From contig KV424011.1 of NCBI GenBank assembly GCA_001632435.1, positions 1-64,000 of the forward strand: a stretch of 64,000 nucleotides of DNA, read 5' to 3'. The notes below the pieces were generated by a model. That model had not been told where the DNA came from and ran no database searches. It saw only the letters and a list, made by a program, of their open reading frames with translations. The stretch is from Calocera cornea HHB12733. Lineage: Eukaryota > Basidiomycota > Dacrymycetes > Dacrymycetales > Dacrymycetaceae. The position numbers and the translations under genes are program-made. This document shows, one piece after another, positions 10,401-21,038 of this stretch. The first letter of the stretch is position 1; every line of letters begins with the position of its first letter.

Positions 10401-12230
10401 ATCTTCCCAACTGCAGTAGGATGGCGCTGGCGGCCAGTTCTCAACGGCGGCCGCTGCACAGCAAGGATGAACGTGACGCATGCCACGCGGGAAAAGGACC
10501 CAAGAGATCTGCGGCCAAGAGGTTGGAGGGAAAATCGGAAACACCACGCGATATCCTAGGATGAATAGAAGCCATATCCATTGCGGACCTTGTTCGAACA
10601 TGGCTCTAAGGGTCTTTGAGCCGACTGTGACCCCCGGAAGTGTGCACGGCCTTGGCTGCCCTAGTTTTCTTGAGATTGCGGCCGATCGACGTGATGCGCC
10701 AAACCGCCCGCCCGCCGTGGTCCAAGTCGAGATAAGTGCTAAACAATGTCCTGTTTGCCGCGGACAGAAGTGCTGCGCTCATGGGACAAACGAATCCACG
10801 CGATAGCCTCGCTCGCTATGCCGCGTAAGGCAAGTGAGACGCACAGCATGCTGAGCGTGAATGCTTACCCCAGCATCCCTTTGGAGACGTTTGTTCGCTG
10901 AATTCGCTCGGCTTCCGCTTCTACAGGGCCAAGTACCTCACGGTCCCGGGACTGGAGCGAGGTGACAATAGGCTAAATGTCAATCGGCCCGGGAGAAGGG
11001 CTGAGATCTGAGCAAGCATATGCCGAGATGACGTGGCCCGACGTGGAGAAGTGGCTGCTTCAGCAGAGCATGGTCGAGATTCCCAAAGGCTTGGCAGGCA
11101 CTTGCTTGAAGGAGCGATTGAGCCGGTGTAGTGCGAAGAGCCTGGTATGGCCGCGTATCGTTATGGTTCGTGCCGTGCTCGAAACCAGCCTTCTATGTCC
11201 AAGGATCGCCCCGGCCTCCCAAATTAGTATGCGATTGGAAGACACGGTAATTGATATCGCGTGTTTTGTCGCGTGTCGTGCCGTAACCAGGCCATGCACA
11301 TCCAGACCTGGCACGTGGAGGAGAACCATAAGAACGCAGGGAATGTGCTGGAGAGCATTGGCAAGCGCAGGCAGTCCGGCGCATTGTGTCGACCGGTGAA
11401 CAATGCGTTGTTGCAGACCCATAAACAGCTCCTGTACAAAGCCAGAGCGAACTGCCGGATCGGATGTTCCGGTGTTCCGGAAGGGATGGAGAGCGTGAGT
11501 GCCGCCCGGATCGCCGTGCTGGTTGGTTGCCCCGTATGAGAGGAGCTGTGCATCACTGCAACGTGGAACGAACATCGGACAACGGCATCATCGGTCAATG
11601 CAACGCCGAATGGATGGGCAGCGCGATCGGACCGAGTGGGGGGCTCGAGCTCGAAGCCGAGATGCAGACGAACGTTGTTGTGCTAGCAACTCGGGATGCA
11701 ATCAAGAGCAGGAATGTCAGGGAACCAACAACGATGCCAACAATCGCCGGTGCGACGAGGATGTAAAAGGAAGGTGCTATCAGCGTCGCACTAGTTTGGC
11801 GGGTGTTTATGGATCTGGTGTGCCCCCATGTGTGTCAGCTGGCATCCCGCGCACGATCCGGGGTGTTGCGTGATTCCAGATTAGACTGAGGGTCGGAGTT
11901 GTGCACGGATCTGACAATTGAATTGTTCCTTGCGGCCTTCTGTAAGGGTTTCTTACAAAGGTTGTAAGGGTTGCGAGGCCAGAAGCATTGTAACAATTAG
12001 ACGGCATCGACGCTGCCAAGGAGGTAAATTGAAAGCGCATGGTCGCCATGTCTATTCGCCCGCATTCCTTCCCCCTTTGGTGAAGAAGCGCTTCGCCCGG
12101 ACCGACCCAGCCCCGATGGGCGCGGTCGGTACGGCTCTTGTTCGGTTGGAAGCCAAACCCGCCTGTCGCGCCCAAACGGCATCTGCAGCGATGCAGAGCA
12201 CCTTCGCAGTCTTCTGCTAGGCATTTTGCA

Positions 12231-12255
12231 CAGCAGCAGCAGCAGCAGCAGCAGC
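12231..12255 (+). repeat. CAG trinucleotide microsatellite
   Basis: About eight perfect CAG units followed by CGG/CGGCG units. It is not within any gene I could model, so it is probably a neutral microsatellite. Confidence 0.9.
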
Positions 12256-14160
12256 GGCGGCGTTGATGCACCCACGATCGGCTAAGGCGATTCGCGAAGA
12301 TAGGATCTGGGGCGGCTCCGCACGTTCGGGCGTCGTATGATCTTGTTTATTTTATGATGTGACTCGGAATAGGAGCTCGGTCGGGGCCACGTATGTAACG
12401 GTGTGTAATTGCGGCGCAAAGGCGGGTGTCATCTGTGCGTAGTACTGCTGTCCGGACCAGAGGGAGTTGTTGGGAGGAAAGAAGGAGCGGGAGCGGGCGC
12501 CGGCCTGACAGCCTGACAGTCGGCCACGGAGCGTGCCGCCCGGCACAGGAGAGGGAGGAAAAGAAGACCCTTGCGGCGTTGGGAGGGAGGGGCGGGGCCA
12601 TGCGATGCGGCGCCCGCCGGGCTCACCAAGTTCGTCTGTTGATTAGCGACTTCTGACGCTGGCTAGACAAAGAAGAGAGTGTGCATTCCGGGATATGGCG
12701 AATGCGCACCCAGACCGAGTCTCGCTGCTTTCAGTCAGCGCGGCGCAGTAGTTACGGGGTGCAGCCACGCAGCGGTGCGGCGCGGATGCGGACAATCATG
12801 GCCAAATTCTGAACCGGTCGGGTGCGAAGGCCCGGCCGGGTTCGGATTCTCGCTCTCCTCTCGTCCTCGCACACGGTCTCAGAGCCCGGGAGATTTACGA
12901 AGGCAGCCCGCGTCGGGATGGGCGAGAGTGAAACGCTGGAGACCTGGCTGGCACAGTCGCGGCGCTGCTGGCGGCGCGCGCTCGCCTCCCTCCCTACCCC
13001 TCCGGTGAATTGGCTTTGCCCATGCCCGGACGAGGAGCGCCCCGGTGGGTGATTAGAGTCCAGCGGCAGGAGGATCCTTCGGTGGGCCGCTCGCGAGTGT
13101 GTCTGGGGTTAATGAAGAGGTCACGAGACATGAAAGGTTGTGTGCGGTATGCTATGGAGTAGGTTGCCATTTAACGAAGACAATATAAACCGCGGGGAAT
13201 AAAAAGTGAAGATTAGATTATTAGTGGTATGCGACAGAATAATTGGAGCAGAAGGGTAGCGCAGAAGCCAGGCGGAGAATTTGATGCGCGATCCCATGTC
13301 CCCATGGGCCGTCCGCTGCCCGGCTGGTTCGCTTCCGTAACGGGGAGGCGAATGGAGGAATTTTGGTCTCGCGCGGGTTGGGTTGGAGCACCTGCCCGCC
13401 TGCCGCGAGCGATGGAGATTGAGATGAATGCATTAATGCATTGCGTATCCGGGGTCCTGTCAGAAGGGAAGCGGAAGGCCGGGTGCGAGCCAATAGGCCC
13501 CCGTCGGCCGCTCCCCCCTGCGAGAGCCGCTGCTTCTTTATTCGTCAGCGGTGCGCCAGCCGGGCGAAGACAGGGGAGAAGGCTGCGGGAAAACATGGGT
13601 ATGGCACTAATAACGAAGTGGGCGCGGGTGAATTTGGCGGTGTTCCGGAGGGAGAGATGGCGGGCCGAGCTGGCGTGAGTGGCGATTCGAAGGTTGATGG
13701 AGTGTGTGGATCGCGCGGATATTGTAAAGTAGGCTGGATGGGAGGGTGTGTGCGACAGTGAGAAATTGTGTCTGGGGATGAAAGGGAAGTCTGTGGGAAG
13801 AAGGGAAGCGGTTCCGGGCAGTACGCCAAGACCCGAGTAGTGGCGGCGCGCGTCATGTCCTCATTCAATTAGAGTGGGCTCGCGGAGGGAACGGGGGTCT
13901 CGAGAAGGGCGAGCGCCGGGGGGTGGCTTCGCGAAAGCGGAGGCATGGAAGCACGCTGTGGGTGCTTAGTGGGATGGGGCGAAGTGGGTGATTGGATCGC
14001 GCGCGGGAACAGGATGGGTGGGCCTTGTCGCGCTGTGTGGCACTGCGGGTGCAGCGCGGGTCGAACGGGAGCGGGCGCATAGAGGGCGAGAGAAGGTTTC
14101 TGTTGATCCCTTCTGTTCGCATGGTGTCGCATGGCTCTGTGGGTGATGGGCTGGCGGGGG

Positions 14161-14198
14161 GTGGGTAAGTGGGTGAGTGGGTGAGTGGGTGAGTTTGG
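14161..14198 (+). repeat. Tandem GTGGGTGA-type G-rich repeat
   Basis: Four to five copies of an 8-bp unit (GTGAGTGG register) with regularly spaced GGG runs on the plus strand. The spacing would allow a G-quadruplex. It lies about 530 bp upstream of the arrestin-like gene, next to a sharp switch from G-rich to CT-rich sequence. Confidence 0.8.
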
Positions 14199-14339
14199 TG
14201 AGCAGCAGTGGGGTGAGCAGGAGCAGGGAGAGAGAGAGAGGGGAGCGCCTTGGTATGGGGTGGCTCACCTTGCATGAGTGCTGCATGAGCGCTGTGACCG
14301 ACTGGACGGTTGCTCGCCCATTCGCGCATTCGCCCCATG

Positions 14340-14720
14340 TGGTGCTCCTCCTTGTCTGGCCTGGCTTCTTGTCCCCCTCCCTTCCTTCTCTCACTCTCAC
14401 TCTCTCCCCCTTCTCCCTCGCATTCCCTCTCCCCTCTTCCCCCTTCCCTCTTCCCTCCTCTCTCCTCCCCCACCCGCTCCCCTCCCTCATCGGTCACTGA
14501 TCCACACCCACGCGACTCTTACTCGCCTTCTTCCCACCCTCCCCTCCCCCCGCACCCGCACCCATATTATCCCCACGCCGCCTCCTCTCCTCCCGTCTTT
14601 CTTTCCTCTTGCCCCCCCTCTCTCAACGCCCGCCTGCCCGCGCTAGACGACTGCACTCCCCCCTTCCCCCCGCCCTCCCCGCCCTGCACATAGCCCCCCT
14701 CCCCCTCCTCGCAGTCGCCC
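14340..14720 (+). promoter_or_regulatory. CT-rich promoter tract of the arrestin-like gene
   Basis: Nearly 400 bp of almost pure C and T lead up to the ATG at 14727. Pyrimidine-rich core promoters are usual in fungi for genes without a TATA box, and transcription often starts at their 3' end. Similar tracts precede the genes starting at 22693, 25374 and 52108. Confidence 0.6.
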
Positions 14721-14726
14721 GCGGTC

Positions 14727-16524
14727 ATGGTCCACATCCAGCTCGTCCCCCTAAAGGGAAACGCCCTGCGCGTCTTCCCCCACTCGGGCTACCTCGGCCT
14801 CTCCCCAGTCACCTTCCAGGGCGTCCTCCGCACACGCCGCGACCCAGAGGACCGCAACCCCATCGCAGCCACCTCCGTCACCGTCGCCGTCCGCTGCTAC
14901 GAGTTCCGCCTGAACAAGGCAGGCGCAATCGCAAGGCAGAACGTCCTCGCCTCCGAGGAGACATGCCTCTGGGCAGCCGCGAACAGCAACGAGCCAAGCG
15001 AGGTCGGTGACTGGGACCTCCCGTTTCGCATAACCCTCCCAGTCACGTTCGGCGGAATAAGTGCCGTCTCCCACCAGGAGTACAAGGTCTCGTGGAAGAT
15101 CGAAGCTGGTGCGCTTGCTTGCCCCTGTCATGAGACCAGAGCTAACTGTATGCGCAGTGATCCACCACGCGCCCATGTTCGGCCTCGGTACACGCCTGGT
15201 GAAAGCACTCCCCCTAAATATCCTGCGCTATAGCGTCCCGCCCGCGCTCCTCCCGCCAACGCAGCACTGTGTCAACGTGCCGCACCACCCAATAGGGCCA
15301 GACGACCCGTTCACGGTACGGCTGCACCTCCCGCAGCCCCCGCCGCACATGGCCTTCAGCCATGTTTCCGTCCAGGTAGACCGCACGATCGAGTTCCCCG
15401 AGGCATCTCCGCCTACCTCACCAGAGGCGCAGCGCATCTCCCTCCTCGGAACCGTCTTTGCCCGCCCATCATCCTCAGGCTCGGGCGCCTCGGCGCCAGC
15501 AATGTCCAGCAGGCGGCACTCGCCTACGCGCCGCTCGCCCTCCCCCATCCGACCTTCGACCTCAACTGGTGTCCCCTCGGCCCGCTCAAGCATACATATG
15601 ATCATGACGACTGACTTCCCGCTCGACCCATACCTGCCAGAACAGCACGTCACGCTCGCTCTCCCGCGGCCGCCCAGCTCGGGCCATTGGAGCTTGGGCG
15701 AGACGAGCATCACCTCCCTCTGCATGTCGCGCTTCTTCGTCCGCGTCCGCCTGCACTTTGTCTCTACCAATCCTGGGAGCCCACAGAGGGATCATATGGA
15801 ACTGCCCTCGGCTGAACTGCTCGTGACATTGCCTTCGAATGTGCAGAGACGGGAAGCGCACGCGAAGCTGCATGCCTCTGCGCGCGCGAGCCCGCCGCCA
15901 AGGTACGAGCCCGAGCGACCCGCCCCGCCTTCCTACCGAAGCACGCCGCACGCCGACCAATCACCGCCTCAAAGTGCACCGATACAGCCTTCAACGCCCG
16001 CGCGGCCCGTGCTCAGGCGGCCGCGGACAGCAGGCTCCTCGAGCAAGGTCCCTCCCGGCCGGCCTATACGGCCACGGCGCTCGCAGGAGCACCTCCTGCC
16101 GCATCACGCGCGCACGCCCTCCCTAGTGCGCGACAATCACTCCTCCCCTCCGTCAGCATCCTCATCCGCGTCCACGCTCCGCCCGCCAGCTATAGAGATC
16201 GCGCTGTCCCCGCCCGCCCCGCCCTCGCCCAAGCGCTCGACCCCGCCAACAGCGAACGACCCGCCCGCACGGCCCCGCACCAAAGCCCGGTTGTTTCTCA
16301 ACCTAGGCGGGAACGGGAGCAGCCCCGGCGGGAGCTCGCGCAACTCGAACTCCTCCCCGATCCGCCTGCCCAGCGTCTCCCCCGCCTCGGCCCTCGTCCC
16401 AGGCGTCGCGGAGATGATGACGCCCGAGCACATCACGGCCTGGGAGCAGGAGGTCGACCGGATCAACTCGGCTGCACAGCGCGATCGCGTGGTCAACGTG
16501 CCGTGCGTGAGTGCGCTGCGGTGA
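14727..16524 (+). CDS. Arrestin-like domain protein with PPxY motifs
   Basis: Probably an alpha-arrestin-type adaptor that links membrane proteins to an Rsp5-type ubiquitin ligase for endocytosis. Two exons, 14727-15108 and 15158-16524, flank a 49-nt intron with a GCTAAC branch site; together they give 582 residues with the frame intact. The N-terminal third has the arrestin beta-sandwich feel (SGYLGLSPVTFQGVLRTR, VTVAVRCYEFRL, WDLPFRITLPV, QEYKVSWKIEAV). A second sandwich-like part contains LPEQHVTLALPRPP and VRVRLHFVS. The tail is long, disordered and rich in serine, proline and arginine, with PPRY near residue 373 and PPSY near residue 384, the short motifs bound by WW domains. The C-terminus has a predicted helix (EHITAWEQEVDRINSAAQRD). 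It has a CT-tract promoter. Assignment to the arrestin superfamily is by pattern, not by search. Confidence 0.7.
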
Positions 16525-18899
16525 TCTGCGATCTGCACTCTCCGTGCAAGTTGCAATTTTTTCTTTTCGCCAGTCGAAAATCTCTTTGCTTCGCGCCTCT
16601 TCGTTCGGTTCGCGAGTAACCAGATGGGAAAACGAAGCAGGATCGGCGTGCACGCGCGCATCGCGCGCGAGCACACGCCGCCCGCTCTGCCTAATCGCTA
16701 TGCACGCTCTCCTTCTCAACCCCCAGCTTCCCCTCTACACTGTATCACCACAATCAATCAAGCACGCATTCGTCATTGCCCGCTATTCCTATCCTGTCCG
16801 TCTCCCGCTCCTGTATTGGCTGCCTGACACGCAGCCGCACCTCGTGTCTCTCTACAGCTATCTATTGTCATGCATGCCCTGCCATATCACTACACGCATT
16901 GTCTCTTGTTCCAAACTGTCTTCCCTGCAATGTCACGTCATGATTGAGAGCCCATACTCAGGATGTGCCGGCATGGGTGCGCTCGCGCCCGCGTGCTCGC
17001 GCCCTGCGCACCGCAAGTAACAAAGCGAACAGTCTGGTGCGGCGAGTATCCATTGATGGGCAGACTCTGCTCACGCATGGTCAAAATCATGCATTCCTCC
17101 ACAGCGGGTTCGAGCACCAACACATGCGCACCGCTGCCTTCCTGGTGGATCCAGTGGATCAACCTCGGGTCAGCGCTCTGGCCGTAGAAGATGCACCGCC
17201 ACCCGGCATCAGGCGAGCATGATCAGCTCAGCATCGGGCGTCTGAGCTACCCCTTCGCACAGCTCCTGTCTCCGCCCGATGTGCGCTCACCGCTCCAGTC
17301 GCTCCAATAGGCCCAGCCTGCTCCCGCCAGGCTCTGCCTCCGCCACCTCCTGAAGAAGTCAATTCTGGGTCGCACGCACCGCGTGCTCCCTTGCGACGGA
17401 AGCACGGAAGCGTTTCCGGCAGGCGGCGGCCACCAGCAGCGCTCGGCTGGGCAGCGGCGGCGGCTGGAACCCGACCCGCCGCCGCTGCCGCCTTCCCAAG
17501 TGGTCCAGCTGAGTGCTGAGTGGGGTGCAACCGCGGTGCTTCTTTCTGCATTGTGGCCACCTGCCTCCGATGCCGAACGCGGACGGAAGGCCCCGACGGC
17601 GCTTCGCTTTCTGGTCTCGGTTTCGGCTGCTGGCGGGCTCGACTCACTTTGTCCTAGCCTGAGAAGCGCTTCGGTTTTCGTTGTTCGATTCGGGGCCGGG
17701 TGCCGGGTGCCGTCGCCACCGGGGAGCCGCATCGGGCTCGCATTTCCATATACTGCATTGTAGGCAGGTGGGTACCGGCGGCGGCGGCTGGGGTACGCCT
17801 ATGCCGCGAGTGAATCGCCTCAGCGCGCAGTACATACCAACCACTCTGTACTGTATGTGTAATGTACAGCGACTGTATCCCTGAGCTTAGCTGCGCCTTG
17901 CCCGGACCGCACTGAAAGAATGCCCCCCAGGGTTTGTCGGTGGCAGGCCACACACAGGCTGCCGGAGCCCCTGCTCGGCACAGCCATTTACAGACAGCCA
18001 GAGATGGAGGGCAGCCCTCGTCATTGAATGGGCACCACAGACAGAAGCCAGCTCCCAGCTTCTCCTGTCTCTCGTGCAGGAGGGAGCCATGCGTTTCGTG
18101 TGTGCTGAATGGCTTGCGGGCGGCGGGGAGGCGCGCGATCCCGTTCCCGTGGGCAACGGCCAAGGTTTCAATTTCGGTCTGCGATGAGCACGGGCCATAG
18201 CTGCGACCATCGTGATGGCCAATGAGATGAAGGGATGATGCACAATGGACTGTTTGAGCGTGAGAATATCATCTCCGGTGGCACGCGCTGCGCCTTCTTT
18301 CATTCATGTACTTGGTGTCAGAGTGGTCAGCACGTCCATTCGGACTTTCTAGCGGCTGAGGCATACCTCAGAGGACAGAGAGAGACATCTGGAAGGAAGT
18401 GAAGCTTCTGTGGCTATGGCCAGCTGTTCAGTCCAGCAAGCTCGGAGGCCCCGGCCCTCCGATGCTCCTCGGAGGTGCGGCGTCGAGTTCACCCCGGTGG
18501 TTGTACGGCAGAGTCTTTATTTTATCAAACTCAATGCCCTGCAAAGTTGCCTCAAGTGCCTCAGGGTTGCGTTAAGCGGCAAGGGGCAAGGCACCAGGGT
18601 TTGAACCTTAGCAAGCAGCTCACCCCTTCCAAGCCTTGTCCGCCCGCTATTCCCCGGTCTTGTTGAGCGAACCATGAGCGACATGAAGGGCCCGTGACTG
18701 CATGACAGGTCATTGATACGAACCCTTGAAACCAGGCACGTAGCCTTCACCAGCCAGGCCCGTCAATTACACAGGCTCGGATAACTTGAGACAACAATAT
18801 TCATTACAACACCCTAAAGCCCCCATTAATATTACGCTGATCTATCAGCCCCAGAAGAAATGCAGAGATAGAGGAGCGTCGATGAGCCAAGCCGACTCA
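16525..18899. other. Intergenic region, no gene recognised
   Basis: About 2.4 kb between the arrestin-like gene and the 3' end of the aspartic protease. Open frames at 17228-17763 on both strands mirror each other and look like by-products of GC-rich DNA. A perfect 7-bp inverted repeat (TCGGAGG/CCTCCGA, spacer 7) lies at 18442-18462. I see no RNA gene or transposon remnant. Confidence 0.5.
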
Positions 18900-21038
18900 T
18901 TACGTGCTGTAGAAATCACGCTGTCCAAAGCCGATCCTCGGAGTAGTGCCACGCGCATCAAACAGGGCGTAAACTCGTTTCAAGAAGACCTGTACGGAAG
19001 CGTCGATCAGTGAGAGTTTCGCATAGCGACTTGCTCTCGATCACTCACGTCTCCGAAAATGTCCTGACGAATGACGTAAGCAGCCGAACCAACAACCGAT
19101 GGCATTCCGACTGACCTGTTGATTACTGCCTCGACTCTGCACGGCTCCGAACATGTAGCCCTTGCTCGAACAAGTGGAAAATTTCAGGTCATCTCCGGGT
19201 ATTCCGAAATATCGATCACCGCAGGCGAAGTAGATATCTGGGCATGTGGCGCTGGAGGGTAGAATCCAACCGCCAGCAGCGTGGTTCAGCACTGCACCCC
19301 GAACCGCCGAATAGATAGCAGATACGGCATCGTCGTCGAGCAGGATGCTGTGCACAGGTTGTAAGAGAGGGAACATCCAGGGGTGCAAGCGTCTTACAGA
19401 GTCGTGCCAGTATCCTGAAATCCAGTCAGAACATTTCCCAGCAAGATGAACTGTGAGGCGTACCGCAATGGCCGTGTTGCCCGGGGGGCGTGCCATCTCC
19501 TGCTTCCCGATCATGAGAGCACGGCTCTCGAACTCCCACCACCCATTACTCGAATCAACATAGGTAGTCCATATGTCCACACCCGGAGGAAGCACACCGC
19601 CATTGACATGGCCGAATGTGTAGAAACCTGGGCCACGGTCAGGTATGGATGAGGGAAGTCGAGCGTGAAACACGTACCACCACTGTCTCCCTTGTCCAAC
19701 TTGACAGTAAATATCGGCTGAAGGTGGCCGTCAGTGAACGAAGGCAACGAATGAACGCAAGGATTACCCGATCCAACACCTTCTGGTTCAGCATATTCTG
19801 GAAAGGTGTCTATAGACAGGCATGTCAGACGATTGCACTCGCTCAGATAACGGCACAGTACGTTTTGCTTCGTCGGTGTCACTGTATTGATCCTATGTGA
19901 TAGATGAGGCGCTGACAAAGACGAAGCAGTATGCCACACACTTTGAGAACGCAAGACCGAACAGCCCGTCACTTTGCACATCTGTCTGGAAAGCACCGCT
20001 CAGAGCCGTGGCAGTCTCCACCGCCTGATTGGTGACCGTCACACCCTGCACCGTAACCGAATCGTAGAACACGTTTCCCTCTGAAATCGAATCAGACAAT
20101 CTATACGAGACAGGGCACATCACTGCACTCACGAGCTCCTGACCCGTCCGCATACTGGATGTTCCACGACAATCCTGGTGCTTGTTTGGCGGTCCTCGAC
20201 TGACTGGGTTGGTAGACCTTGCGGCCGCCCGTCCCTCTGACTTGGGACGACCACACCCACCTGGTTTTAGGTGAGACGTGCATCCCTCAGTTGGTCGGTG
20301 CATGCATGCTCACAGGTCCGAACTGCCTGCACGAAGGTTCAGCGATGTACATAGAACTGGTAATACTGTGACTAACCCGTGTCAAAGTCCAGATTCAAAG
20401 TTATTCCGGGACTGCCGATGGTCTATATGATGCAGTTGAGATGGTTCGCTTGATGTATGCACCCATACTACCTACCACAGGTACGACATACTACAAAATT
20501 CATGAGACAGGTGACTCGGGCGTTTGTACGCGTTTCTCACCTCCGAATCTGCAAAGTGGGGTAAGTATATGCGCGTTACAGAAACATAAATGTACGCACC
20601 GTTCTGTACGTCCTTTGCCGACACATCCGCGAAAGCCCTCGAGTAGGTCCCGGTACCCGCTGGGAGGGCAGCCTTTGATGAGATGAACCCATTGTGGTTC
20701 GTCATTGCCTTCTTGTACATCTGGCCCCCCAAGTCGGAGAAGTAGGTAACCTGATTAGTGCCGAAATTCCACGCTCCATGCTCATCGGGCTTCTCGTCGA
20801 AAATACCTCGGCGCACGAGGTGGTTGTTGTGCACGAAGAAGGTCGCGTTGTCGGAGTGCGTGATGCCCCACCGCAGGGCAGATCTGTAGAAGCACAACAA
20901 AGAACGTTCTGATGAGGAAGGCTAGAAGACCTGACACAATGGAAGGACGCACCGCGCATAGCTGGCAGCACCATTAGGCGTCCAGCTGTGATTGTGCTGG
21001 GCTACACAGGTCATGAGGTGTTGCGCCCCGTCGCTCAT
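18900..21038 (-). CDS. Aspartic protease, family A1 (pepsin-like, aspergillopepsin type)
   Basis: A two-lobed aspartic endopeptidase. About eleven introns separate short exons. The first catalytic aspartate is in LDFDTGSSDLW; the following WNIQYADGSGA is the typical flap region. The second is in TAIADTGTTLLLD. Other family blocks are GVTVTNQAVETATALS, DGLFGLAFSK, NTVTPTKQN, FYTFGHVNGG, and the C-terminal VYALFDARGTTPRIGFGQRD. The stop is at 18900. A micro-exon at 20476-20490 supplies YVVPV just before the TIGSPGITLNLDFDTG segment; without it the conserved EYLSPV-like stretch is missing. Oddities: the N-terminal 125 or so residues do not resemble a usual propeptide and my start at 21038 has no signal peptide. 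A hydrophobic frame beginning at 21389 (MFQSLLFLASSTLLCTAFL) could be a missed signal exon but I found no splice donor for it. Confidence 0.8.
20476..20490 (-). other. Probable 15-nt micro-exon of the aspartic protease gene
   Basis: On the minus strand the sequence reads ...TTTTGTAG, then TATGTCGTACCTGTG, then GTAGGTAG..., so it is bounded by a perfect AG acceptor and GT donor. It encodes YVVPV in phase 0. Joined to the flanking exons it gives DSE-YVVPV-TIGSP, which matches the conserved start of the mature chain in this protease family. Skipping it keeps the frame but deletes those five residues. Confidence 0.65.

Larger units (their letters stand above)
7426..14726. other. Long gene-poor region with no recognisable gene
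   Basis: This is 7.3 kb in which I could not build a convincing gene on either strand. Open frames up to about 210 codons exist (for example 13865-14497 minus, 11060-11575 minus, 10019-10378 plus), but they lie in compositionally skewed DNA, have no family motif and do not join by plausible splicing. Local features: a plus-strand TATAAATA at 7713-7720 with no gene found after it; a (CAG)8 run at 12231-12255; GC-rich DNA from about 12450 to 13900; a tandem GTGGGTGA-type repeat at 14161-14198; and a long CT-rich tract at 14340-14720 that serves as the promoter of the next gene. Decayed transposons are a plausible origin, but I saw no transposase or reverse transcriptase motif. Confidence 0.55.

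Noticed and set aside
13865..14497. 210-codon minus-strand frame rich in G, E and R
   Set aside because: It is simply the translation of a polypurine tract, the complement of the CT-rich promoter.
18442..18462. Inverted repeat TCGGAGG/CCTCCGA as a terminator
   Set aside because: Intrinsic hairpin terminators are not used by nuclear RNA polymerase II genes; it is probably fortuitous.
18590..18615. Possible tRNA B-box in reverse orientation (GGTTCAAACCC)
   Set aside because: T-stem pairing fails and no cloverleaf can be drawn.
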